A DNA stretch of 64,000 bases from Medicago truncatula. Taxonomy: Eukaryota; Streptophyta; Magnoliopsida; Fabales; Fabaceae. The translations under genes and the position numbers were made by a program. Positions within the stretch are counted from its first letter, which is position 1. Each line of letters opens with the position of its first letter. Shown here piece after piece: positions 12,248 through 24,853 of this stretch. The notes below the pieces were generated by a model. The model was given only the letters and a program-made list of their open reading frames with translations, was not told the origin of the DNA and searched no databases. The DNA lies in assembly GCF_003473485.1 (NCBI RefSeq), contig NC_053044.1:34538091-34602090 (forward strand), read 5' to 3'.

Positions 12248-14819
12248 CTAGACCTTAGTAGCTTCCTTCATGCTCTCATCATCGCTTTTGTAACCATTAG
12301 TTTCCGTAGTTCTCCTCTGTACGGTCTTATAAGTATACCTCTTTGATATGACGAGAAACACGCACACATTCAAAGAACTAATAGCTGCCAACATCCAATA
12401 AAAGTTATCCAAACGACTCGAATTTATATCCTTCCCAATCCAACTTTTGCCACTCTTTGCCGTGACATGGTCGACAACGACGATTATAAAGTTGCTTAAG
12501 AAGTTTCCAATTCCAAACACACTAAAATACAAGGCCAATCCCAAGCTTCTCATTGAATCAGGAACTTCGTCGTAGAAATACTCTTGTATACCAACCATAA
12601 GAAATGCATCCGCAAAGCCTGCAAGTAAGTTTTGTGGTAACAACCAGTACACACTCATAGTTACTTGCCCTGTTTCCCCTGTTCTCAAGATTTCATTCTC
12701 AAGCATTCTAAGTCTCTTAACTTCTACTAAGGCTGAAAGAACCATAATAATGGCTGAGAGTGTCAAGCCGATGTTTATCCTGCTAAGGATACTGATGCCT
12801 CTTTCATTGCCAGTGATTTTCCTCATAATTGGAACAAAAATCTTATCGTAAATCGGGATGCCTATTAAGGTACCAATGGCAGAAATAGCGTTCAGGGAAG
12901 CTGGCGGTATTTCGAAACCGTTGCCTATGTTTAAATCTGTAGCAGCTGCTTGTTTGACATAAAAAGTTGAGCCTTGTGCTGCACATGCCCCACTTGCTAA
13001 TAACGTTAGCCATATGGGAACTATGTTCAAGACAAGCTTTGTCTCCTCCACTCTTGTCACTGTCGTTAATCTCCATGGATTCACTTCCTGCTCACCATAT
13101 TTCTCTTCGATTATCGCAGCCTTGTCTAGAAACCTATTCATTCATTTCAAGTGATCAATATCAGACTAATAGTAGGGTTTTCAGGTATATCTTTATAGGT
13201 AAATTAACATTCATTCATACAATATATATGTATATCTTTGAATTCTAACTATGGACGACCTTGTCTATTCTCATCCCTAATTCTAACAATTAGTCTCAGT
13301 TGGATAAGGTGTATGTGTGATACCTGAATCTGCTAGTATGGCTTAGAAGCCTTCCTTGAGAATGGTCTGAAATTTGAAGCTCATACAATAAAGCAGGATT
13401 TGAAGGACAACATAAATCCCTTTTTCTTATGGCTGCAACAAGGACCTGTAAAATTGGCAGTAGAGGGTTTCCTTCCGGCTTCCGGTATCTATACAAGGGC
13501 TTACCTACACAGAAAGTTATGACAGCAATAGCCATAAAAGCTGTAAGTATTAGAGTAGCAACTCCCCAGTTGACAAAGTCTTGAACATATACAATCACTG
13601 TGGAACTAATCAGCACTGCAAAGCACAATCCAAAGTTCCACCAGTTGAAGAAAGACAGCTTCTTCTTCATTTCTTTCAGATGACCATCATCAAATTGATC
13701 CGCTCCAAAGCTTTGTAAGCATGGTCTGTATCCTCCAGTTCCGAAAGATTTACAGTAAAGCGCGAGAAAGAAAACCACTTCATGAATTTTCCTAGGCCGA
13801 TGACATTTCTCTGTGTGGCATGACTTCAAACTTGGGATGTATTGAGTCATTGTCAACACACATAACCCCTGATTTCAGTTTCACAACTAGAAATTAGGAA
13901 TATTTTTCATGGAAATAGGTATATCAGTGCTTGAAAATTGAATTTGATGTATAAACAGTGAAATCCGTAGTTTTATAAAAAGATCCAAGTATGTAGCTTG
14001 TGACATAAGATTTTGATTTGCTGAAGTCAACAACTCCATGCATTCATACAGTCAGCACATCAACAGCTGTTAAATCAGGATTAAACGGTCCAAATTTCAA
14101 TGCATATTTTGATTTTAGAAAAACTGAAATATCAAGCTTGAAATCTAAACTGTCTGATCTCAATCCAATGATCACTGATGCGCTAACTACATCAGATCCA
14201 AATCCATGTTTTGATGTGTCTCTGATGACCGCAACTCGATGTATCAACTCATTTATCCTGTTTTCTTTTTAATCTAAGTTGGAATAAACTAGGTGAAAAA
14301 GTACATAAAAAGTTTAAAAAAAGGGTACGTAATACACTACGAAAATGAAAAATATTTACCGTCAGATAAATTACGGATGACAATTGGACCATATGAAATC
14401 GACCAGTATATGCATCAGCAATAAATCCTCCTACCAGAGGCATTAAAGTTGTTACTCCTATCCAGGTGTTTACATTTTTAGCAGCTGTTTTGAGATCTTC
14501 ATGAATCACTTCAGTCAGGTATGTGATAAGGTTCATGGTTAGTCCATAGTGGCTCATCCTTTCACTAATTTCAACCACTGCTCAAAATCAAGTAAAACAT
14601 GTTACATGTTAAAGCATTGATGAAATAAAAACATTTTTTTAGTGTAGCTACAAACATGAAATAAACTAATGATAGTATCTTACTGATGACAAAGAAAGAA
14701 GCTTTCCATGCACCAGTGGAAGCACGAAGAGGAACTCTTCCTTTATAATCAAAAGAACCATCATACACCCATTTTTCTTCATTACTTTCTTCACTTTTAT
14801 CTCCTTTTCTCTTCTCCAT
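12248..14819 (-). CDS. NRT1/PTR (NPF5-type) transporter, gene A
   Basis: Minus-strand exons: 14819-14684, 14577-14360, 13868-13324, 13133-12248. These give 1785 nt and 594 aa, the usual NPF length. NPF proteins are 12-helix proton-coupled carriers of nitrate, peptides or other metabolites; the substrate here cannot be read from sequence. Supporting features: WVYDGSFDYKGRVPLR near the N-terminus, the proton-coupling ExxER motif (ESER-type, E48-I-S-E51-R52), TTLMPLVGGFIADAYTGRF, the FGADQFDD signature and FFNWWNF. From memory the sequence is closest to the Arabidopsis NPF5.4-5.7 group. The ATG at 14819 is chosen because the longer frame upstream opens only at TTG. Relative to genes B and C it is diverged (ALYCKSFGTGGYRPCLQ against [17 protein letters not shown]). 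Introns are small (106, 491 and 190 nt). It is the most compact of the three tandem copies. Confidence 0.92.
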
Positions 14820-17223
14820 GACTTGCTCCAATTTTACAAATTGAAGAGGCAAGTTAAAGGGTCATCAATGGAATTGGTTTGTTAAATAGACCACTTAAAA
14901 GGAAGAGTGATTTCTATGATTGGTGATGTCATTAGGTGACATTTTAAATGGAATCTGCAAGAATAATAATAATACATGAATTTTAATGGCTCTAATAAAA
15001 AACAAAATCATATTAAAAAAATTATGAAATGGACCTTTTTAGTTCATAATCAAATGATTGCAACTAATGATATTTGATTTGGTTGACAACCATACACTAA
15101 TAGTGATACAGTTTGTTTGTAGAGATAATTACACCCGGTTTAAAATATTGCAATTTAATATTTTTTATCATGTTATAGGTGTGAAGTTTCAACTAATATT
15201 TTGCGGTGACTAATCTTGGTCGAGGAACTTGTGGGACATACAACATGGATTCTTCCATTTTAACCAAATATTTTTCATTCACAAGAGTCGCATATTGAAT
15301 CCTAACTAATTGCTTAAGGGGCTCAAAATCTCTTACCATTTAAACCAATTTATTGATGGTATTGCAATATTAATACCAATACCGAAGAATAAATATATTT
15401 TTTGTGGCTAACCCTCTAGTTCCAAGGTGACGAGTGTCTTAGTAATTCGGAGTTCAATTAGAAGATAAGTAAAATCTAACCTTAAATTGCTTCGCTCATA
15501 AATCAAACTTCAGTTCTCTCGAACGATTCGTCCTAACGGCTCATTAACCACTTTCCAATATAATATAGCTAACAAATTACTATTAAAAAGCAGCTAGTAG
15601 TGGTAATTTAAATTGATAAAAAAAAATGTAGCTGGTAGTGTATAAAGGTCATTTAACAAGTTAATAAATTTTTGCAACAGAAAATAACTAAATGGAAAAA
15701 TTAATGTACAAGTATTTGAATTCAAGTTTGTTCACATCTATTAAAATTGAACTAAATAAAAAGGATATATAAGAGATGTGTCTTGTATATTTAATATCTT
15801 AAAAAGAATAAATCGGGTTTTACTTTTGATGGTCTTCACCGTCACTCTGTATAAGGTACACAACAACTTTGTAATTGTCGTTCTTCATCTTTATTATGTT
15901 GACTATTTGTATTATTTTCCCTTTAGGCACATCTTGCGCGTAATACGGATGATTTTTAATATATTTTACTCTTGCCTTCTTAAAAAACAATTAGAGAAAT
16001 ATCGTCAAGGGTTCTTAAATATTCTTATTATTAGCACATTTGTTGTTCTTAAAAAGGAATATTTGATCATTTTATATTGATTTTTTTTATAAATCAAGAG
16101 AGCAAGGGAGGCATCAAGGAGAACTTAGACGTAATAACTAGGTTGACATCCCGTAGCTGCTCCTATCCTCTACCATCTTCTCAAAAAATTTATTAAAAAA
16201 GGAAAAACTGTACAAAAGAGAGGGACTAGGCCAAAACCCTCAATAATAACAGCAAAAGAGATAATTAGGAGAATCTAAAATTCGAAAGACAATGGCATTA
16301 TAAAAGTCCTGCCTAAGAAAAATATTGGGACATCCGTTAACAAAACTTTATTCAATTAAATATAAATATTTTATACATAGCTAAGATCACAATTGAAGAA
16401 ACTTTTGATTTTCTTCAATGGTTACACAATTTCATTGGTCATGAAAGCTGTGTCTATAATCAAATATTATAAGTTTTCTTTTTCAAACTATAAAAAGACA
16501 AGTACTGAAATAACTAAAAAGGCAGTCACTACAAAACCCTCAGCGGTTCATCCTTGGTTTTCTGTCCTATGATGCTGATTCTAAAATATTTCTTGCTTTA
16601 AAATAATACTAGTATATAATATATATACTACTATATTGCTATTTACAAGATTCTCACGTTTCTCTGTTATTTTTCTCATAGAAAAATAAAATAGAGTGAT
16701 AGGATGGTGGAAAGACTTTAGAAATTAGAGATCAATGTTCATAAAAAAAATTATATTTATCTCTCTCTAATATATGTTGGTAGAGCTTAAACCCGAAACC
16801 TCTGTAATTTTTTAGGAAAATTGGCTCTATGTTGTTCCTTCAAACAAAAAAATAAAATATTTTGCCATGAAAATGAAAGCAAGGAAAAAGAGATATCAAG
16901 TTGGTTAGTAATTTTTTCTTCTTATTTTACCGTTTATTTAAACTATTAAATTTATAATGGTAATTTTCTTTATCAATAAAATAAATAAACAATTTGGCAT
17001 CTTCAATTTTTTTGTAAACCTTCTGAAATTTCTTATTCATTATAGTCTCAAGTTGAGATAAAAACCCTCTAAATCCACCTCGAAAAAGAGGCAATAAAAC
17101 TGAGAAGCCTCCCTCTTCCTCTAAGAAACCAAAACATGTTCATTTATTTTCAAATAAGTATGATAAAAAGAATTATCAAGAAAACTAAACTCTAGCTAAT
17201 ACATATTGTTGTAGGAATATACT
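14820..17223. other. Spacer between NPF gene A and an unidentified ORF
   Basis: This is the presumed promoter of gene A near 14820-15000 and otherwise AT-rich DNA. About 15190-15370 (GGTGACTAATCTTGGTCG ... CTTAAGGGGCTCAA) is a dispersed repeat also seen at 20820-20933 plus 22078-22130, where it is split by an inserted element. No gene was recognised. Confidence 0.45.
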
Positions 17224-17544
17224 TTGATTTTAAGAGCCAAGCATAATCTGGTTGGAGTAGGGGTGGTTTTACCATCCGGCGAGCCTGGCACATGCACTAT
17301 TAAACTCGCCGCTAAATCCATCGGAAAAGCTTTGAACATTCCAAACATTGGTGAGGAAATGTGTAAAGAATCATTGTATTCTCAAGTCATCAAAGATTAC
17401 ATTGTCTCTGAAATTCTCAAGAATCTTGATGAGACTTGTAGAGCTTCAAATCTCAAGAATCTTCCAAAAATTCTTCACAACTTTCACTCCTTAAAACCAA
17501 AAGTTGGAAGTCTTGAGAGAGTGGCACAAACATACTCATTATAG
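17224..17544 (+). other. Unidentified coding-like fragment of about 106 codons
   Basis: An open frame ends at TAG 17542-17544 and looks coding in composition (GVGVVLPSGEPGTC, IGKALNIPNIGEEMCKES, LETCRAS-like region with DETCRAS). It lacks an ATG: the frame opens at TTG after in-frame stops, so it is either a terminal exon whose 5' exons I cannot see or a gene remnant. I do not recognise the family. The neighbouring AT-rich DNA offers no partner exon that I can support. Confidence 0.3.
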
Positions 17545-18338
17545 ATATACCATCTCATGAACAAGAAACCATTGAATCTAAACTATATCATTATGCGTCA
17601 CATGATAGATGCAGCTAGCTAAGAATTCAAAGCAAATTTTTCAAATATTTCAAGGTAACACTTGAAGATGAAAAATCAAGCAATTTTTTAAGGAGAAATC
17701 CTTCAGAAGACGATCAATTTAATCAAAATTAGAATGATATTTTGAAGGAGAAATCGTTCAGAACACTTATGAAGACGGTCATGATGCTCCCAAAGAATAC
17801 CAAACATCTAGTCATCAGGACAAAACATCTGGACCAAACATCAAAATATCAAAATCAGAGATCAAAATGACATTCATATCAAGTCATCAGGACGAAACAT
17901 ATCTAAACAAGGTTCTGATCCGGCATCAGAATAGAAGTTACTTGTTCTCAAAGACTGTAAAATAAAAACCATAGAAAAAGCAACATCATTCCTTGGCTCT
18001 CAAGATTCTGAATTCACCACAAAAGAAACCAACGTAACGACTATATTTCTAACTTGCTCTCCAAGATTCTAAAATTCCCTCATCTTTAAATACTCAACTA
18101 TTCAGTACTGCAAGGATCAAAAGATTGCACTCAAACATAATCTACATTCTCAAAACTACTCATCAGAATAAAATCTCTTGAAAAGCATAAAGTATATACT
18201 TATCATTATATCCTTGGATCTAATTTTAGCAAGCCATACATTAGGTAATATACAACAAATGTAAACTTGGCGAAACAATGTAAGACACTTGATTCAGCAA
18301 AAAAATATAAATGCGAGATCAAACCATTGTAGCTCTCA
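17545..18338. other. Spacer with decayed repeat sequence
   Basis: Repeated words such as CATCAGGAC, AAACATCT and GGAGAAATC(C/G)TTCAGAA occur between about 17690 and 17940, suggesting an old retroelement fragment. The last roughly 100 bp should include the 3' untranslated region of NPF gene B. Confidence 0.35.
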
Positions 18339-21300
18339 TCATGCCATCATGTCTACCCCATCATCACTCTTACCGGCATCAATTTCATTACCTATCCTCT
18401 GAACACTCTTATAAGTATACCTCTTTGCTAAGAAGAGATAAGCACACAAATTCAAAGCATTGATAATTGCCAACATCCAATAAAACCTATCCAAACGACT
18501 TGAATTTATATCCTTCCCAATCCAACTTTTACCATTCTTTTCTGTCACATGAGCCACAATAGTGATTAGAAAACTGCTTAAGAAACTTCCAACTCCAATC
18601 ACACTAAGATATAATGCCATTCCTAAGCTTCTCATTGAGTCAGGAACTTGGTCGTAGAAATACTCTTGTAAACCAACAAGGGAAAATGAATCACCGAAAC
18701 CAAGGATCAAATATTGAGGGACTAACCAAAAGACACTCATAGTATTTTTTCCTGTTTCTCCTGATCTGAGAATTTCTTGCTCATGCATTCTAAGTCTCTT
18801 AGCTTCTACTAAGGCTGCAACAATCATAACCATGACTGAAAATGCTAAGCCAATGGCAATTCTTCTAAGGATGCTGATGCCTCTTTCATTACCAGTGATT
18901 TTTCTCATAATTGGTACAAGAACTTTGTCATATAAGGGAACAAATATCAAGGTGCCAATTGCTGTAACAGAGACAACAGAACCTGGTGGGATTGTGAAAT
19001 TGTCGCTTAGCTTCAAGTTCATTGAAGCTGCTTGTTTTACAAAGAGTGTTGTAGCTTGTGCTAAAGTTATTCCAGTTGTTAATGAAGCTAGCCATATGGG
19101 GATTATGTTAAGAACAAGCTTTGTTTCTTCAACTCTTGTCACTGTTGCTAATCTCCATGGATTGTGTTTTGGATTAACAGGCGTGTCTTCTAATATTGCA
19201 GCCTTGTCAAGAAACCTATTCATCATTTCAAGTTATATTAGACATTATTTGATTTAGTAGGGTTTTTGGCTTTGTTTTTAATGTCCTAATTATCAGTTTA
19301 TACTAGAAAAGTTGTATAGTTTAGTTCACAAAGAATAAGTTCAAATTTACAGTTCGATATTTTCGAAAGGAAGTTCAAACACTCATGCTAATGTGGATAA
19401 ATTTTGGCCATGCGTCGATAAACAAATTAAGTAAGCGTCTATAGCGTAAGTGTTTATCATATAAAAAGATTACTTTTTATACAACAAAATGTAAAGTAAA
19501 CTCAAAATGCTTCCATATAAGATATAAGCAGTTTTCGTTGGCTGTCGTTAAGATCATATGGAAAAGAAAGTTGAAAACAACTCATGACGATGTTATAAAC
19601 TGTTTCTATAAGCTTGCCGAAATAGTCTTATAAATCTTTGGTCATGTTAACCGGTGCTCCCGGGGCACTAGTTAAGCAATCAAAAATGGAAAGAAAATAC
19701 AAAGTTAGCATTAAAAACAACACGTTTTCAAGTTTCAAAAAGTAAAATACACAATTTTCAAAAAAATGTTTCTTTTTATAATTCCTTAACTAGTGTCCGG
19801 GAGCACTCGTTAACATTTCCCATAAATCTTTATATCAGTAGATAATGGACATGTTATAAATTATTTTCATAAGTTCTCTAAACAATCTTACAAGTCTTTA
19901 TGTCAGTTATTAAGTTCAAATAAGTCAATCTAAAATATTGAAACACCCACGTAGATACAAACACAACACCTGACACAACACTAGCATCGATAGTAGTTTT
20001 AGAAAATAAATAACTAAATGTAAGCACATATGCCGGTGTCACGTTGGAAATCAGACGCAGCTTCAATGTGAAAATATATAATATTCCATTGAATTTTGAG
20101 GTTAAAAAGTATTGATTTGATAATAACTAATAAGCATTGATTTGAAATGACAAGTATGTTTCATACCTTAGGTTGCTAGTATTGCATAGAAGCCTTCCTT
20201 GAGACTTATCTGACTTTGGAATTTCATAGAACAAATCAGGATTTGAAGGACAGGATAATTTTCTTTTCCTTATAGCTGCAACTAGTACCTGTATAATTGG
20301 TTTTAAAGTATTTCCTTCTGGCCTTCTATACCTATAAAAAGGTTTCCCTAGATAGAAAGCTATGATGCATAGAGCCATAAGAATTGTGAGAATTAGACAA
20401 GAAACTCCCCAACTAACATTGTCTTGGACATAAACAATCACTGTTGCACCAAGAAGCAATGCAAAACACAATGCAAAGTTCCACCAGTTGAAGAAAGACA
20501 TTTTCTTCTTCCTTTCTTCGACGTGATCTTCATCAAATTGATCAGCTCCAAAGCTTTCCAAGCATGGTTTGTGTCCTCCAGTGCCCAAGGAGATACAGTA
20601 AAGGGCAAGGAAGAAAACTACTTCATGAAGTTTTCTTGGCTGCAGACATTTCTTTGTGTTGCATGTCTTTAAACTTGGTATGTATTGAGACATAGTCAAC
20701 AGGATTAACCCCTGGTTTGAACAACTAGAAATGAGAGCCAAACAGAGGCTAAAGGCTACGTTAAAGTTCATTCCATTATATTTTTTTGGGTTCCCATATC
20801 ATTGGTAGAAAGTTTCCACCGCTTAGCAGTGGCTAATCTCTGTTGGGGAACCTATGGAACACATAAGGTGGGTTCTCCTCTGCAAATCAACCCGATTTTT
20901 ACCATACGCATGAGGCAGAAATGAAATCCTTAACTAAGGGTGGCAAAATGGACAAATCGGATGGATAAGGATTTGAATACTATTGGATAGATCAAAACAA
21001 TCCAATAGTCCATTAAAATACACTTTTTATAAAATTAAAAAAAAAAATCCATCCAATCTAACCCATTAAATATAAAATTTATCCGATTTATCTATTATTA
21101 GATTATTAATGGATAGATATCCATCCCACCATATATTAAACTCTATCATTTATTAATTAATTTTTTCATGAATTCAATCCAAAGAAATTTTATTTAGCAA
21201 GGCTCAATACTGAATTTTTTTAGCCCAATGTTTTTTTTAAAGAAACCCAATTAATTAAATAATTAAGAAATATTTAATATTATTAATTAAATAATAAAAA

Positions 21301-24230
21301 ATATGATGGGGTGGCAGCTGGTGGTCAACATGCCATCGACGGCGTTGACCACGGCATAGCTCCGGCGACCCCACGAAGGCGTGCGGCGGCGCTCCAACCA
21401 ATTTTCCGATGACTCATGACGGAGCTCTGGAAGTCGTCGATGCTCCAGCAGTGCGTGGATAGTTGCTGAATTATATTTTTATTAATTCTTTTTTAATATT
21501 TACTAAAATAATTAATTGTTAATTATATCAAATATCTCTAATTTTAAGTTTTCTATTTCCAGAAGAAAAAAAAAAGAGTTATATTTTTCATTTTTTTCTT
21601 AATTAATTTTAATATTGAAATATTTTTTAATTTTTTATTATTGGAAATATTTTTTATATTTGGTTCATTAGATTTATATTACATATGGAGTGGTTTTCTT
21701 ATTTCTCATTCTCAAATATGAAGAAGATGATTGGTTGAAGAAAGTTGAATAGTGTGAAGAGATTGGTAAAAGCGGTGTAGCGGCTGGAAGAGAAAAAAGG
21801 AGATTTATGATTTTGGTAATAATTAAATTAAATTGAAATAACAATCCTATCCTTTTGTCTTCATTGATTTTATAATGAAAATAAGGGCTTTTAGTATCCA
21901 ATTGAAAAGGTGTTTCATGCTAAAACACACCTTCACACAAGTGAATGGGTGTGTTGTAGCAATACCCATTTTTAAATGGATAGATTGGATCCAATCAATT
22001 TGAAAAAGTTTGTTTGGTGGACGGATTAGATGGATTTTGCATTGAATGGATTTGATGGACTAAATTGTCACCCTTAGAACGGAGCACATGTTTAGGGGGT
22101 TCAAGTCTCTTATTAGTTTAACCAATTCATTGTTGATAAAAATTCGTTCGATTTTAATTTGATGTATTATGTATAAGCAAATAAATAATTTTGGGGGGAT
22201 GAAGTAGAAGAGGTGATGGAGGACACTATCAACCCTGACAAGAGAATTGAGGCGGAAGAGGACAAGGTTGAAACCCTCATATCTGACTTTGAGAAACATT
22301 ATCCAAGTCTATCGGAGAGCACTAAGGCAGAGAAAAAGAAGAAGAAGCATGTGCACAAAGTGAGGCTTGCTAGCTTTAACTCAGTCGGGAATGAGGACCC
22401 GTGCCTAAAAGTGTAACTCCAATCCTGTCTTGGCAGCTACAAAATAGTTGGTACATTTGCAAAAGCATAGATAGGAATATCACTATTTTGTATTAAATTT
22501 CTTAGAGAGGGTAGTCTTGTAATCACTTTAGCTTTTCTGTATTATGGTGGACTTAGCCACCTCTTTCCTTAGGATCTTTCTTTTAGAGGGATAGATCTAG
22601 TCTTTCTTTTTGAAAGTTATACGCTTTCTGACTCTGTTGTACTGGTTCAGATATCTCCTATCTTTTTTATTCTAGTGCTTTGATAAAAAAACTAAATTAT
22701 AAATACTGTCAAAAAATAAATTGAAATTTGTTGTCCATATTGTGGTGGGCCATATTGATTAAAGATATGATATAACAGATGCAAATAAAGCCTTAAATGT
22801 TTAATCTCTGCTTGAGAATCAATTCTTATAATATGTGGACCATGTTGATACTGATATATTATTATTATTTAAGCTCTGATTGAGTTTGAATCCAAGTCTC
22901 AAGATAGTAAACTTTTCATTGAGTTTTTTTATGGTATGAGTTATACTTACGAACAGACTGTTGATTTTAATGTTCAAAACAGATGCAAGCTTCATAGTAA
23001 TTTTTTTTTACAAAGACTTTAATAGTAAATAAATAAACAATAATTAAAATAAACTATGCATGACATTAGTATAAAAAGATTTACCAAAAGGTAGACGAGG
23101 GAAGAAAATAGGATCATAGGAAATCGACCAGTGTAAGCATCAGCAAGAAATCCACCAATTAGAGGCATCAAGGTTGTTGTTCCTGACCAATAGTTTACAT
23201 CCTTTGCTGCAGTTTTGAGGTCTTCATGCATCACCTTAGTTAGGTATGATATAAGATTTGCAGCTATTCCAAAGAAGCTTACCCTTTCACTAAATTCAAT
23301 TGCTGCACCACATGAAAACAAAATGACCAAGTTATTCAGACACGTCTATTGTACAGTTTTATGACAATTACTAGTAATAAGTAGCAATAAATAATAAGAG
23401 ATTAAACGTCAACAAAAAAATAAAAAATAAGACATTTCTTTCATATGACTTCTTTAGGATTTGGCATTGTTTGCCTTAGAACTAGTTTTTTTTGTTTGTT
23501 TTCTATTTTTCCTTTTAAATTTTCTCTTTGGAAAAAATGAAAATAAATTATAAGTCGGTATGCAAAAGTAATGCATAGGAATAGTCCAAAAAGAGGGGGA
23601 AAAAATAGTTTATCTACAATTTTCAATGCACTTGTACTTTGAAGAACATTTGCCGGCTTCTATTGTTTGTTGTGATGATACTATTTGTTTACATGCTTTT
23701 GCTAACCCTAATTGTTGAAATTTCCGGCCTTCAATTAATTTGGGAGGAATTATTTTTATTTATGTAGAAAAAAGGTCGTGTAATCCCAAATTTAAACAAG
23801 ATGTAATTAAGTTTTGATTAATAATTGTTTCATCGAAAGAGTCGAACACAAATACAACCCTAACAATTTCACTTAAACTTCGTCATATTTACTTGTGTCA
23901 AACTACTTTGTTTGTTTCACATATATGTCGTAGCTAATTATAATCTTGTAACAGGTGCTACTTCTTTTTATGATGAAAATGAAGCTTTAAAACGAAATAT
24001 TAACCATTATTGTAATGTTGTATTAAAATAGTATATTTTTACAATTGTTGCAAACTTCATAAGAAAAAAAAGTGATGAACTAAAGTAGATATCTTACTTA
24101 GGACAAAGAGAGAAGCTATCCATACACCAGTTTTAGCACGAAGGGGAACTTTGCCTTTACAATCCACAGAACCATCATAAACCCATTTCTCATGCTCCCT
24201 TTCTTCTCTCTTCTCTTTTTCTTGCTCCAT
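18339..24230 (-). CDS. NRT1/PTR (NPF5-type) transporter, gene B
   Basis: Minus-strand exons: 24230-24098, 23302-23085, 20711-20167, 19215-18339. These give 1773 nt and 590 aa with no stop or frameshift. It has the same architecture as genes A and C, with exon 2 at 218 nt and exon 3 at 545 nt in all three. Visible signatures: [16 protein letters not shown], ExxER at E47-F-S-E50-R51, [48 protein letters not shown] and GLQEYFYDQVPDSMRSLG. It is predicted to be a proton-coupled membrane transporter; substrate unknown. Intron 2 is large (20712-23084) and contains a 1.1-kb transposon and a possible LINE remnant. Intron 3 contains MITEs. It is much closer to gene C than to gene A in exon 1 and exon 2, so B and C are the younger duplicates. 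Confidence 0.92.
19425..19640. mobile_element. Diverged MITE in intron 3 of gene B (shared with gene C)
   Basis: The stretch contains AGCGTAAGTGTTTATCATATAA, AACAAAATGTAAAGTAAA and AAACTGTTTCTATAAGCT. Intron 3 of gene C has the matching series at about 30750-30960. Related words (GTTTGGATAAATAGCTTATTTG, AAAGCTCTCCCAAACAGTCTTATAA) occur at 61205-61500, which marks it as a dispersed element. Confidence 0.5.
19644..19815. mobile_element. Short MITE with 30-bp inverted ends
   Basis: The left end ATGTTAACCGGTGCTCCC...ACTAGTTAAG is mirrored by CTTAACTAGTG...GGGAGCACTCGTTAACAT at the right. The centre is about 100 bp of AT-rich DNA without coding capacity. It lies in intron 3 of NPF gene B and is absent from intron 3 of gene C. 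Confidence 0.6.
20934..22077. mobile_element. 1.1-kb inverted-repeat transposon in intron 2 of NPF gene B
   Basis: The ends are CTAAGGGTGGCAAAATGG and the inverted CTAAGGGTGACAATTTAG, with looser similarity further in (GGATGGAT / GGATTTGATGG). The interior is AT-rich apart from a GC-rich patch at about 21305-21475. There is no transposase frame, so it is non-autonomous. The termini resemble plant hAT-type elements, but no 8-bp target duplication was seen. Confidence 0.55.
22210..22700 (+). other. Possible LINE-type remnant in intron 2 of NPF gene B
   Basis: A short frame (about 22213-22416) encodes a charged peptide (MEDTINPDKRIEAEEDK, KAEKKKKKHVHKVRL, NSVGNEDPC). It is followed by a transcript-tail-like stretch (TGTACTGGTTCAGATATCTCC, TTCTAGTGCTTTGATAAAAAAA). 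Such tails are common at plant LINE 3' ends. No reverse transcriptase is present, so the assignment is tentative. Confidence 0.3.
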
Positions 24231-24280
24231 ATTAACAAACTAAAAGGTTTGGAACAATTTCTTTCAATGGGATGCTATGC

Positions 24281-24286
24281 TATATA
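24281..24286 (-). promoter_or_regulatory. Candidate TATA box of NPF gene B
   Basis: TATATA lies 51 bp upstream of the start codon. The surrounding block CTCTATATAGCATA is conserved at the same distance upstream of gene C (40977-40982), supporting a shared core promoter with a very short leader. Confidence 0.5.
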
Positions 24287-24722
24287 GAGAAAGGAAACGA
24301 AAAGGTACAGCTATGTGCTAGTTAAGGTTGACAACATCATTTATGAGATATTTTCAAATGCATTTAACTCCCTTTTTGTCTGCCGTAAAGTACTAAACAA
24401 TTTTTTTGTTTTTGATACATAAAAGTTTGACTTCTTTACCAAAAAAAAGAAAAAGTTTGACTTTGAGTGAGTTTGATTCTAGTTGTTTCTTAGCATTAGA
24501 GAAGTCGTAAGTCTTAAAGAACTGGACGTATATATTCCCATATTACTTGCAGATGAACTTCTCACACAATGACAAGAGTTGAACTCATGTTCATACTAGA
24601 TTTTAACTGAATCTTTATCAAATTAAAAATGTGTGTAACTTAAAAAGAGCAATGATTTCAATTATTCATATTGACTACGAAATTTAAACTATTTTCGTGT
24701 GAGACTAAATAAATATGAGTCT

Positions 24723-24853
24723 TGCTAACGAGTGTTAAGGGCAATGGTTAAGGAATCCATAAGTAGATTGACCAAGTAATAATTACACTACTTTTTATTA
24801 AAAACGTACTTATTTTGGTTGCTTAATTAATGCTCTTAGGGCATTGGTTAGCA
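24723..24853. mobile_element. 131-bp MITE upstream of NPF gene B
   Basis: TGCTAACGAGTGTTAAGGGCA at the left is mirrored by GCATTGGTTAGCA at the right, with CTTAAT/ATTAAG blocks inside. It is similar in style to the element at 19644-19815 (both start TGTTAAC/TGCTAAC). It has no coding capacity. Confidence 0.5.

Noticed and set aside
14018..14272. Overlapping frames on both strands in intron 2 of gene A
   Set aside because: They lie within an intron fixed by conserved exons on both sides, and show no domain.
14820..14852. Longer N-terminus for NPF gene A (PLQFVKLEQV before MEKRKGDK)
   Set aside because: That extension opens at TTG, not ATG. The ATG at 14819 matches the start position in genes B and C.
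18832..19257. Long plus-strand frames opposite NPF exons (also 30212-30553, 20424-20672, 37472-37714)
   Set aside because: They are antisense shadows of conserved transporter exons.
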